A stretch of 64,000 nt of DNA from Mugil cephalus (taxonomy: Eukaryota > Chordata > Actinopteri > Mugiliformes > Mugilidae). The stretch spans positions 14,857,001 through 14,921,000 of the forward strand of contig NC_061771.1 in assembly GCF_022458985.1 (NCBI RefSeq). Direction: 5' to 3'. Position numbers and translations under genes: made by a program. The notes beneath the pieces are model-generated. The model was not told where the DNA came from. It ran no database searches and was given only the letters and a program-made list of their open reading frames with translations. Shown here piece after piece: positions 53,401 to 64,000 of the stretch (positions within the stretch are counted from its first letter, which is position 1; each line of letters opens with the position of its first letter).

Positions 53401-56400
53401 TCAGTATATCGCATCGTATGGTATCGTATCATATCATATCGTGGCGTATGGTATGGTATGGTATCATATCGTGGCCAATGTTATCGGATGGTATGGTATC
53501 ATATTTCGGCATATCGTATGGCATTGCATCGTATCGTAAGGTGTCATATCATGGCGTATCGTATAGTACTGTATCGCATCATGGCATATCGTATGGTATC
53601 GTAGCGTATGGTATTGTATGGTGTGGTATCATATCGTGGCGTACAGTATCGTGTAGTATAGTATCATGAAGTATCGTATCGTATCATATAGTATAGTATC
53701 GTGGCGTATCATATCATATAATATAGTATAGTTTTGTGGCATATCGTATCATATCATATAGTATAGTATCGTGACGTATCGTATCGTATCATATCGTATA
53801 GTAAAGTATCGTGGCATATCATATCGTATTATATAGTATCGTGGCGTATCGTATCATATAGTATAGTATCGTGGAGTATGGTATTGTATAGTATAGTATC
53901 GTGGCGTATCGTATAGTATCGTGGAGTATCGTATCATATAGTATAGTATCGTGGCGTATCGTACTGTATGGTATAGTATAGTATCGTGGCGTATCGTATC
54001 GTATCGTATAGTATAGTATCGTGGCGTATCGTGCTGTATGGTATAGTATCGTGGTGTACCATCAAGTCATGTTTCGTGTGGAACTCTGATCTGGTCTGTT
54101 GTTTTTGGACTACATTACACATGCGTGTTGGTGTGTCACCGTAACTACAGACATCGTAATTATGGTTTCATCACTATAGGGGGGGCCCATTCTTTTTTGC
54201 TTTCTGGTACACAGTCAAGACTGAACCTACTGTGACAGGTTAAAGCGTCTGCAATGAAACAAGCGTTTTTGACGCCTTTAATCAGCAATTTATCATGTAG
54301 TTAAGTTATAAACTTTCAGGTTTATGGCAGTCTGCACTCTAGATTTTCAATCCTCCTGGTGCTAATGTCTTTTTACTGTCTGTATCGGTGTGCACGCTGA
54401 CTCACATGTTGACGTTTGCTCCCAGGGCCAGGATACCGTTCAGGGCTTTGGCCACTGAAGAAGACGACACAACAGAGTGACCTGATCCCCAGTTGTCCAG
54501 CCAGCCAGCATAAAATTCAGAGTTCACCTGTGCTCGATAAAATGGCATTATGAGAGAAATGTGCAGCACTGTTAACATCTTCAGTAAAAGAACTGAGAAG
54601 GATGATTACCAAAGGTCCACGAGGCTCGGCGTGTCGCTGTGCCTGAAAGGCAGCAGTTATATTTGAACCTGGAAGGATCACAAGGCAAAGACGGGCAGAC
54701 ATTTATTTGTGCGACTTCCTCATGACTTCTGACTGCATATTGCACTGAGTCAGTGTACGAGGAAAACATGAAGCCATTTTAAAATCTAAACTTAACCTCT
54801 GAGTTTTATATCTCTAAGGACGATAGCTACCTGGCCCAAAGTCCACCGTGGCGTAGAGGCCTTGTAGCGCACCACATTTGAGGTAGCCGACCCCAGCTCC
54901 ATCAGTAGTAAACAGCACCACCTCATCACCCAGGTGAGACCTGAACAGCGTCGACAGGTGACGCAGGTAGTTGTAGTCACAGGCGAAGTAACTGCCATAC
55001 TCATTCTCCACCTATCAGGAATTTCACAAGAAAGACGTCACTACTTTCATGAAGTCCCACACTGATGTACAGCATCAGGACATGAAGCTACGGTGACACT
55101 CACCTGTACACTGATGATCGGACCACCGTTCTGATAGAGATAAGGTTTTATCATAGGCAGTAACTTCCCCATCCATGTGTCCACTGCAGCAATGTAATCT
55201 ACGATACACAAAGTATAGTACGGTTTAAATGAGAGCATGCAAACCTCGTGGTTTTAATCATCCATGTCTCTTTAGTTCTCACCTGGGTCTGAAGATCGCA
55301 GCACAATGTCTTTTTTGTTGAGCAGCCAGGCAGGCAGACCACCCTGGATAACAGAATGACCAAATATGAATATACTACACAGCATGGAGTCCTGTTTAAC
55401 ACACGCACATGGTGCTTTCAAAGATGTATACAACTGTAGGTTTGCAGAATTAGAATTTGAAGTTGCAACGGTTTCTAATATTAGCAGGAAGATCTGAAAC
55501 TGAAATGCTGACTTCTGCTTAAGCCAATCAATGCCACGTGAATCTCTTTGTTTCCTATGTGTCAAGAAAATCTGCGTTCAGGGGGAGGACTACAGTGTAA
55601 AACAGAAAGCTAATTGTTTTTTAGAACAAATATCAAATAAACCAATGCCTCAATTTAGACCTGACTAGTAAATGTTGGCCTGTACATTAAACTAAGAGGG
55701 TTCAAAACAGAAAACTAACATATAATTTTTAGCTACAGTCATTAAAACACGGCTCATGTTTCTACTTCCTCTAGCAGTAGAATGATAATTACTAAAAGTT
55801 CAGTTTACAGCTTGGCCCTGAATGGCTCCAAAAGCACATATCACTGAGAGCCTCTCTCACCATCTCCCACTCTGCACATATGTAGGGTCCTGGCCGGAGG
55901 ATGACCAGTAAACCGATGTCCTGTGCCAGCTTAAGGAAATGTGCCACGTCTCTGTCTCCAGTAAAATTGTACTGGCCTTGATGCTGTTCATGGTAGTTCC
56001 AGGGAATGTAGCTGTGAAGTGAATTCAGTACAATTACATTTGTTAAACCAAAAGACCACAACACATCATTGATTACTTTTCAATGTGAACCGTGATCCTC
56101 AGTTCGTCACCGGTCCTTCAATCAAATTAATTTTCTTTAAACTGTAACACACATTTTTTTTTATTAACCAACAAGTAATAAATAAACCATACAGCCTATA
56201 AAATATCACAGTAGTATTAAAAAGATTATAATTATCAGATCTTCAACCTAAAAATAATATCAAACGCACAGTACTTGACTCTACGCTACAGTGCAGCGCA
56301 CGTGACTCATGGCGAACACCAAAGCCAGTTCGAAACCCTTATTTGTTTCATTTCTCACACTTTGAGGCTCACTGAAACATGGAACAAAAGACAAAAGACA

Positions 56401-57098
56401 TGTGACAGACAACCACACAAAGTCAGACTAAAAGGGAGTGAGACAGGAATTGACCCTACGTCTGGATGGCGTTCAGTCCTGCCATGTACATCTTGAGCAG
56501 ACGATCTTTCCAGTAGACCCTGGGGATCCTGTTGTAATGGATGCTGCCCGATATGTACCGAAACTTCTCCCCATCCTTAAGGAAGCAGTCGTTGTCGTAA
56601 TCCACGCTGAATGAAGGAGAGGCCCCGAGCTGCAGGTCAACATAACACAGTCTGAGTCACACCTGGATCTATAAGTACTGCAGTCAAAACATGTTTCAGT
56701 ACAGGTGCATCGGCATAGCCAATAGAGGTGAATGATTTAACGGCACAGGGACAGCATTCAGACTGAAACTCTACTTAAGGTTGTGAAAAATGTCTCAATA
56801 TAAGATAAATATTTTAAAATACAATCATATTAAGGGCGTTTTAAAGATCTGGTGAACAGATAAGTGTCATTTATCAAAGTGTTTTTGCTTTGAACAGACA
56901 ACAGGTTAAAAATGACTCATTGACAAATGACTCAACAGTATTAAAGTAATCGATGTTAAGTTTAACATTTTATTTTAACTAAAAAGACAATTTCCAGAGC
57001 GGATTTAAAAACTGTGACTTTAAACAATCATATACACTCACTGATTGTCCGAGCAGCGTCAGCAGCAGCAGCAGGCAGCCAACTCTGAGGAGAGACAT
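50409..57098 (-). CDS. glb1: Lysosomal beta-galactosidase
   Basis: Glycoside hydrolase family 35 enzyme that removes terminal beta-galactose from GM1 ganglioside and glycoproteins in lysosomes; known partners are cathepsin A and neuraminidase. Sixteen exons: 57042-57098, 56460-56630, 55861-56011, 55283-55343, 55104-55198, 54831-55011, 54610-54668, 54406-54526, 53212-53252, 53011-53123, 52843-52917, 52619-52708, 52408-52521, 51662-51793, 50909-51148, 50409-50690. They sum to 1983 nt, 660 aa (human 677). Seen: signal peptide [53 protein letters not shown], the acid/base Glu in [16 protein letters not shown], the nucleophile Glu in [27 protein letters not shown], and the C-terminal galactose-binding-like domain [20 protein letters not shown]. 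Intron 15 appears to use a GC donor. Confidence 0.96.
52044..52262. mobile_element. MITE copy in glb1 intron 13
   Basis: Shares CATCCTGCTGGGGATGGCTG, AATGCCAGGTCC and TTATTCACTTCTCTTG with the element at 5460-5747. The right end GGTTTTAATGTTGTGGCTGA is present; the left terminal repeat is not recognisable. Confidence 0.7.
53400..54062. repeat. glb1: Minisatellite of pentamer units in glb1 intron 8
   Basis: About 660 bp built from 5-nt words (GTATC, GTATG, GTATA, ATATC) punctuated by GTGGC every 20-45 nt, giving a longer repeat such as GTATAGTATAGTATCGTGGC. The strand has very few C-runs and is G/T/A biased. The open frame at 53418-53669 runs through it and is an artefact. Confidence 0.95.
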
Positions 57099-58021
57099 GA
57101 TGAGTCCTGATGCTCCGATTCAGGTGCAAAATGTAATTTAAAGCACCCGAACAGGCAACATTAACTGGACCACGACCCGCTGCAGAGTCCACTTCCCTGT
57201 GTGTGTGTTTTGAATGAGCGTGTCATCATGAGTTGCGGAAGTAAAAATCATGTGACATGTTGGTGAAGTACTAACTCATTTTAATCGGTAGGTGGCAGCG
57301 TTTCATTCACAAGATGTTTTGAAGTGTTTTAGACCTTAGATGCAAATTTATGATCACTTACACAAATAAAATACGATAAAAAGAAAACGTTCTCCGAGAA
57401 ACATTTGTTTTTTTTTTTTTAACTTTCTACAATTTTAATGGAAACATATGTTGTACATATAGGACAAAGAGGCCTGAAAGAAACAGCCTGTATATAAAAC
57501 AGCTGCTTCTAACGAGTTCAACTTCTGAATGCTGATTCCCTAGTACAAAAGTAAGTCTAAAGTAAGTACAAAACAAGAAATAGATTTGGGCGTTTTACCG
57601 TTCATCTAATTAATAAATACATACATAAATAAATAATGATAATAAATGAACTTGTGCTCTAAATTATCTTTATCTTTGTCATAATTTCTCTTCGATGTGA
57701 ATATATATATATGCATATATATTTTTTATGTAATGACATGTTGTCAGTATTGTAACACATCACATGTATCAGTAACACTTTTCTCAATGTTTTAATAGAT
57801 ATAAGAACGTGGATTATTTCGTTTTGCTTCGTCGCTGTTTTTATTTTTTCATTTTGGTGCAGTTCTCCCTCCACACCTGTAGATGGGGATGATGCGCTAC
57901 TGCTTTGTTTGTCTTCCGTTATAGTACCGGAAATAACGCGACATATACAACGCTGGGAGTAGCACACGTGGGTTCAGTAGTTCATCAGAGTAATGTGGTG
58001 TAGTTTATTTAATTAACAGAT
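57099..58021. promoter_or_regulatory. Divergent glb1/ccdc86 intergenic region
   Basis: The two start codons lie 923 bp apart, head to head. CpG-containing GC-richer parts flank each start (57130-57260 and 57880-57990, including ACCGGAAATAACGCGAC). The middle, 57400-57780, is AT-rich with a TA run and shows no exon. No TATA box is seen at sensible distance. It could be one bidirectional or two separate promoters. Confidence 0.5.
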
Positions 58022-60818
58022 ATGTCGAAGAGGACGAAAGCCATGTCAGAAGCGGCAAGAGAAGAAGATCTGATCAAGGATCCTCCACCGGAGACCAGAC
58101 GGACCCGCAGCGGCCGCGCTGTGCGAACTCCTGCGGCACTGGTGAACTCTGAAGCCCCGGTGAGGACTCCCAGCCGGAGGACCAGGAGGTCTGTTCTCCT
58201 GGAGGTGCAGGAGAAAATCAAAGAGGAGCCAGAGAAGAAACAAGAGAGTCTGGCCGAGGAAGAGTCCGTGATGTCGACCGACCCGGAGCCCTGCACCGTG
58301 ACAGAACCAGAGGAACCAGCGAAGCCAGCAGAGCCTCAGACTGAAGCAGCAACAGCGGATACAGATAAGGCCGAAGTTAATGGTTCTCCGCCCATGCCTG
58401 CAGCGGCAGAAAAGGTACCTGCAAGTTCAGAGACCATCCCAAAGAAGAAACGTCGTACGGCTCCAAGTGTCAAACAAAACCCGGTGATCCCTCTGGGAAA
58501 ACCCAAGTCAGGAAGAGTATGGAAGGACCGCAACAAGCAGAGGTAAACAAACCTGGAGCTGTGTCTTAAGTTCATATGATCTGGTCTGATCATTGAAATG
58601 AGATCTGCGTCCAGAAATCAATACACACACATAGAGGATTTTTATTGTTTGGTTTTTAGGTCAAAGAAGTGCAGAGAGTCTTCCTTTAGTTTTATCAGAC
58701 AGTGACACCACTGCAGCATGGTATGTTTATAGACTTTAGTTCATGGTCATCTCTGAGACACAACCAGAAAGCAGGTGCATGACAAACAGCTGTTACTAAA
58801 TCAGTCAGTGTGAATCTGAACTTGAACATCGTTGAGTGTTCAATCAACGTCTAACATCATGTTAGACATCATGTCACTGTCAACAAGTAATACACACGTA
58901 CTTAAAGTCTGCTACTGTATTTTTTTTTTTTTTTTCGTAAACTTGTGTACTAGCCCGGTTTGTGTACTGACCCATGTGATGTTCTCCCTCCAGATTCTCT
59001 GCGTTGGTCAGAGACAAACCGCTGTGCTCCTCTTGGGAAAAGAAGATGCAGGCCAAGCGGGAGAAGGATCTCGTGAAAAAGTATTCCCAACAGCTCAAAG
59101 ATGAGAAGATTAGACAGAAAGAGGTAGCGGAAGCAGTTTGATATGTTGTCGATTCTGATACGCGGGCACTACTCGCACCCCAAACGTCTTATTTACCGTG
59201 CTTCACTTGTCTTGACAGGAAAAGAGAAAAAGAAGAGAAGAAAACCTGAGACGGCGTGCAGAGAACGAGCGCAAAGCTGAGATCGTTCAAGTGGTACGTC
59301 AGCAGTTGTAAACGCAAATACAGTTAACGCACAAGCACAATTACCGAGCATCTATTGTCAATGCTGTACATATCTTATGTTCTAAGTAGGGGACTAAACA
59401 TATTAATCAGTCTTCATCCAAGAATCTGAAAAAAGTTTGAGAGAAGAAGTGTTTAACTCTAACAATCGATGCTTGTTTTTTTTTTTTTGTTTTGTTTTTT
59501 TCGATTATTCAAGTAATTAACAGAAACACATCTGGGGTCAATTGATTATCACCAGCTAACCTAACATGGCTCTTTTGAATGTGTGTGGAAACCCGTACAG
59601 TTGTTTTGGTCCTAACCACTGGCTGCCAGCTGTTTTATTTGTCAGCTTACACTCACTGATAGTGTAACATTAATGTAAATCTACCTCGTTTAGTTTATCA
59701 TAGACCATAAAAACAATGGACTAAAGAGCAGTTCATCAAAACTGAAGCCAAAGCGTGTGGAGCTCCCCCTTGTGGCTGACTGCAGTACAATCTGCTCCTC
59801 CATGTTAGTGGATGGGACTTGGGCCAAACTAAATCACTGAAGTACACATCAAATATTAATAAGGTTAACACTGCTATTTTATAGTTATAGTTAATATAAT
59901 GTTGGTATGATGCCTGTTTTTCTGACAAGTTTCATTTTAGTTATTTAATGCCCATGGGCCTGTGAGAGTAGGGAAAAATCCAACATTAGTTTGTAGCTGA
60001 CGGAGGTAAAGCAGAGCGCAGTATTAATCAAAGGAAAAGGAAGTGGAGACATATATCCATATATCCATATTTCATTCAGTCTGTGGTCGATATACACAGA
60101 AACAATCTGTTAACAACTTGTTAGCGCTGCCTTGTAGCTGTTAGCATCTGCACTAGAGAGTCATTATTGAATCTTAAAGACAAGATAGGAACATGACAGT
60201 AAGCTCACTGTCAAGGCAAAACTCACTGTAATAGTCCAAATACTGATGCTGCTGTTAAGAGGCCAGGAAACAGGTGGATGTTCTCTGTGGAGATGCTTGT
60301 GCGTAGTGACTTTACTATTTGTTCAACTCAATGAGTCTCTGTTTAAATATTTCCACCCTTCTGATGTAAGGATTTGGATTTTCTGGTCATTTTCTGCATT
60401 CCTGACAGCGGGGCCTGTGCTTAGGCATGGACGTAAACACTGTGATACATACTGATGTAGCTGACATGGTTGAGTCATTGCAGCCACAGTCTTACAGCAT
60501 GCATTAAGAGTTCAGGATGAATGCCAAAGGACGCACTGTTCCCAGAGAGAACATCTTCACTAGGAGATGGCTTAAGACTTCCTCTGCACATTTTTGACTC
60601 GAAAGAGATTTTAATTTTAAAAAACAACATCAGCTCAGACCACCTGACCTTCTGTCTCTTCTGTATCACAGATCCGGAACACGTCAAAGATCAAGAGGAT
60701 GAAGAAGAAGCAGCTGAGGAGAATTGAGAAGAGGGACACGCTCGCTCTGCTGCAGAAGACACAGAAGCAGAAAGTCAAAACCAAAGCGCAAAAAAACGCA
60801 GAGCCGGATTTCACTTAA
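58022..60818 (+). CDS. ccdc86: Coiled-coil domain-containing protein 86 (nucleolar, Cyclon)
   Basis: Basic nucleolar/perichromosomal protein. Exons: 58022-58542, 58994-59123, 59219-59293, 60672-60818; 873 nt, 290 aa. The N-terminal 150 residues are low complexity, rich in Glu, Pro, Ala, with RRTRSGRAVRTPAA and repeated RTP motifs. The conserved core starts at VIPLGKPKSGRVWKDRNKQR and continues FSALVRDKPLCSSWEKKMQA, then a Lys/Arg/Glu helix (EKRKRREENLRRRAENERKA), EIVQVIRN, and KKKQLRRIEKRDTLALLQK. These match the mammalian C-terminus closely. Splice phases agree, all GT-AG. AATAAA at 60831-60836, 13 bp after the stop, gives a very short 3' UTR. Confidence 0.95.
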
Positions 60819-61529
60819 AGACTGTCTGACAATAAAACACACATCTGCTCAGTCCTTTGCCTTCGTGTTGTGTCTCTGGCCGAGATCAGTCGAGTTTTTA
60901 TGCGGTTTGTATCTTAGCGTAGAGCGTGTAAGCATATGAGGCAGTGAGGTCACGGCTCAACTTTAGTGTTGTCCGTTAACATTATTTAACATTCTACTCG
61001 TAAGACATTTTAAAGGTCTTTAGGTAGAGCGGGTTGTCCATGAGCCAGAGGGTTAGCGGTGTCTGCTTGTGTGAGTGAGTAGATGCGTCTCTGACTGTAA
61101 AAGCGCTTTGAGTACCAATAGGTAGAAAAATGCTATAAAAAAAAGCAAAGACCATTTACAACAAAACAGCACGTGGCAAGTTCATGTTGAGTTAGAAACC
61201 TTGAACTGACTGAAAACAGATTTTGTCATTCTATAGATGGACTGTACGTCCTGGTGAAAGTTGTCCCTCAGGATCCGTTATTGATCCCAATAAAATCCTT
61301 TTAAATATTTAAGACAGTAAAAATAAACTTACGTAAACTCCGTTAATACCATCGCATCAGAGCCTTCCTGTCAGAAAAGAACTCGCCAACAAAAGTAACC
61401 GGGTTTGTCACACCCATCACCGTCCTGAAAAAACAGAAACATTTAGTCATCCAAGGCACTGATGCTGGGTGAGGTCAGTGAGTTGATGCTAATTACATAA
61501 TCATCAATACAACACACTGGGGGGCCTTG

Positions 61530-61852
61530 AGTCCTGTGGGTTGAGGGGAGTGGCCTCTGTGAATCATCCCACAGATACTTGATCAGTTATGGATGTAGTG
61601 GATTTGGAGGCCAACACCTTGTGCTGTTTCCAGCTGTTCCCTCATAGTTTTTGTGGCGCGTCATGCTGCATTGTCCTGCTGGGTAATGCTGTTGCCGTTG
61701 GGGAGTGTCGTTGCCATGGGGTGTGGTTGCCTGGTCAGCATCAGTGTTTAAGTGTCTCAGCAACATGTACACAAACGCACATCGCAGCAAGATGATCAGT
61801 GTTATTTATTCATCACCTCTCAGTCATTTTAATATTGTGGCTGATCTGTGTA
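61530..61852. mobile_element. MITE copy downstream of ccdc86
   Basis: Same family as 5460-5747 and 52044-52262: it holds TGTCCTGCTGGGTAATGCTG, GGGGAGTGTCGTTGCCATGG and the right end TTTTAATATTGTGGCTGATC. It is slightly longer, with a left part not seen in the other copies. No transposase. Confidence 0.65.
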
Positions 61853-63197
61853 TTTCTGGGAGTGGTGCCTTTGGGGTCTTTACTGGAGTTGAAAATTACA
61901 CAGTTTAACGAAATTTAGTTTGGCAGCGATCTCCAGTAGGACCTTGATGTCAGGTGTTTAAAAGTCACGTTGAGTGGCAAGGCATTTATACGAGTGACAT
62001 TTATACGTATAAATGTCTGTGTCACTCACAGAAACATATAATGTACATCTCATCAAAAATAATTCAATAAATAATCAAAAAAACATTTTCATAAAGTTGA
62101 ATTAACATCCCTCTTAACACTTTATAATCTTCATCGAGAAAGCTTTATTTCGAGGCTTTGTCATCATGAACAATCATCACGATCTAGCAAAAATATGAAG
62201 AAAAAAAGCAGTGGCTAAAAATGTGTTAATTCATGGATGAACTGAATTCACCAGGGAGAGCGAGGTTTAACAGTGTCTATTCTGAAATGTAATTAATGAG
62301 AAAAAATTCTTTATACAGAGCAGATAAAGTTAAAATGTACAACCGTGGAAGTGATAAAATATAAAAGATTACAGAGAACACTGACAGCTGATCAGTGATA
62401 ATATAAGAGTTATTATAACTGTCACCTGTGGTTTATGCTGTGAACGCACAGGTGAATCTCTCCAGATGAATACTGATATGAGGGTTCTTTAAAATTTCAC
62501 AGATTGAATAAAATTGCTGCGAGTTAGTCTGTGAGACAGAGATAGAGGTTGTTGCAGTTTGTGGAGCTCGATGAATCTTCTGGAGCCGTTTCTCTGTCTA
62601 AGCCTCCATGCCAGGCTCATGAATAGCTGATATATTTGTTGATGTCTGTATCCAACCTGAGGAGTCACTGTTACACTTTGAATTTATTGCTCAGCATCTT
62701 CTTTTGTTTGTTTCCTTGCCAAGGACTGACTTTAAATACATTAAGAGATATCTAGTAAAAACTGGACTTTCAGTTTGACAGTGACGATGAAAACTACACA
62801 GTGTAGCGTTACATCGGATCAGTAATTTAACAAAGGAAAACGTTTTAATCACCACACTGTAGGATATTTACTGCCCACATACATTTGCATTAGTTTTTTA
62901 TTTAATTTAAAATGAATTGTAGTTTCCAGAATGTGTTTGCTAAGTTCAGTTTAGCTCTTATATTTATTGGTTCCATGGTTCATTTATTTTATTATTATAA
63001 GATTTAAGAAGTTCCCTTGTGAGACTTTGTGAAGCAGCTGATTCCTAGTCTGAACCAATGCAGTTTTTATTTTATTAGTTTTGGAGGTGTAGTTGAGTAT
63101 AGTTCATATTTATATTTCAGTTAACAAATCTGAAACTTGTAACTCTTCGGCTCCAAAAAGAGGACGATTTTTTTATTTATTTTTTTTTTACATACCA

Positions 63198-63251
<54 letters not shown>
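63198..63251. repeat. (AC)n microsatellite
   Basis: About 26 AC units. Confidence 0.97.
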
Positions 63252-63253
<2 letters not shown>

Positions 63254-63806
63254 TAAATTCAAATAAAAGCCACTGAAATGATGAAGATACCACAATAATC
63301 ATAGAGGTAGAAGGATGTGTATGTTTTCTCTGATCTCCAGTTGTGTAAAAGTATCGGTTGTGACACATAACCTCATGATGAAGCGTCCACGTAAGTGAAT
63401 GCATCACAAGATGGGGTGAAAGTCAAATGATGGATGGAAAGCACGGGGCACGTGGAAAACAAAGACGCCCTGCTCCCATTCACCTGTACTCTCATTCCAT
63501 ACATTTCACACGCCGCAGTCACTGTTAATGTTGTACACAAGCAGCCTTGGCACAAGCAGTTCTTCTTCATACACACACACTGTCGCCTTTGTGTGGCCAA
63601 CCAGAACTGATCCTTCAGTTTGTCACCAACCTGTTTGCCTTCTAATTCCTTCTGCAGTAGCCATGTATTGTCATGAGCTTGAAAAAGCCTGGATGAAGAG
63701 GGCGAGTTGTTAGGCCGAGGTGACCGACGTGGAAGGAATGATCATCTTTCAAACGTGTATGCAGCCGGTTCTGCCTCACATCGTTCATCACGTCCCTCTC
63801 CCACCG

Positions 63807-63911
63807 TATAAAAAGCTGAGTGAAAGCTGAGGATTGACAACACTCACCGTCCAGACGGGAACAACTTCACAGCTCGACGCGGCCTCAGACTTTAAATTCA
63901 GACTCGTGTAG
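63807..63911 (+). promoter_or_regulatory. TATA promoter and probable noncoding first exon of a gene beyond the window
   Basis: TATAAAAAG at 63807-63815 is followed about 25-30 bp later by a plausible start around 63838 (GACAACACTCACC). The leader runs to CTCGTGTAG at 63911, then gtacca as a splice donor. No ATG-initiated frame is present. The gene cannot be named from this window. Confidence 0.5.
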
Positions 63912-64000
63912 GTACCAAATGTGTAGACTGCACATTTTTTGAAAGTTTTTTTTTCTCTTTTTTTGCATTATTGCTGTGTTTGTGTCTTTAAATCTCTTTA

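Larger units (their letters stand above)
60840..63800. other. Intergenic region after ccdc86
   Basis: No coding exon is recognised. Contents: a hAT-like nonautonomous repeat fragment at 61025-61160 (TAAAAGCGCTTTGAGTACCA), a MITE copy at 61530-61852, a 22-bp palindrome at 61996-62017, and an AC repeat at 63198-63251. The remainder is AT-rich and unassigned. Confidence 0.5.

Noticed and set aside
53418-53669. 83-codon frame with a repeating Tyr/Ser/Ile pattern
   Set aside because: It is the translation of the pentamer minisatellite; the pattern follows from the 5-nt unit.
53400-54062. CRISPR-like regular array
   Set aside because: There are no unique spacers; all units are variants of the same short words, in a vertebrate intron.

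Overview
This 64 kb window looks like a piece of a teleost fish chromosome. The reasons are compact multi-exon genes with GT-AG introns, the fish-type family of glycosylphosphatidylinositol (GPI)-anchored ecto-ADP-ribosyltransferases, Tc1-like and L2/L1-like transposon relics typical of fish, long CA/TG/TATC microsatellites, and no bacterial signals. There are nine protein genes: one is cut by the left edge, and seven of the other eight have exon chains whose summed length is a whole number of codons and matches a known vertebrate family. Gene names come from remembered protein families; no search was run.

Layout. 150-3580 (+) is the 3' part of a long-chain acyl-CoA synthetase of ACSL1 type, with two adjacent alternative 78-nt exons. 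It converges with 4978-8496 (-), primpol, a primase-polymerase. 9500-12025 is gene-free and holds rearranged L1-like LINE debris and microsatellites. 12026-14365 and 19488-21790 are two copies of a recent tandem duplication, each with one complete three-exon ecto-ADP-ribosyltransferase-like gene (+) whose catalytic R-S-E residues appear to be replaced. Between them lie LINE relics, a long inverted repeat and a LINE with a (TCTA)n tail. 21800-24700 is gene-poor with one small zinc-knuckle retroelement fossil. 24703-31112 (-) is a tachykinin (NK3-type) receptor with a 4.3 kb intron full of repeats. 31113-40123 is a long gene desert. 40124-43685 (+) is an acy3-type N-acyl-aromatic amino acid amidohydrolase with a Tc1 relic in intron 2. 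46306-48693 (-) is cldnd1, 50409-57098 (-) is glb1 (lysosomal beta-galactosidase, 16 exons) with a 660-bp minisatellite in intron 8, and 58022-60818 (+) is ccdc86, divergent from glb1 across about 0.9 kb. The right end has a TATA-type promoter and an apparent noncoding first exon of a gene lying beyond the window.

The genes are unrelated housekeeping or signalling genes and do not form one pathway. acsl1 next to primpol matches human 4q35; the rest of the order looks rearranged relative to mammals. The most unusual content is the pair of apparently non-catalytic ecto-ART paralogues, the acsl1 alternative gate exons, the GC-AG intron and minisatellite of glb1, and several long inverted repeats and miniature transposons close to splice sites.
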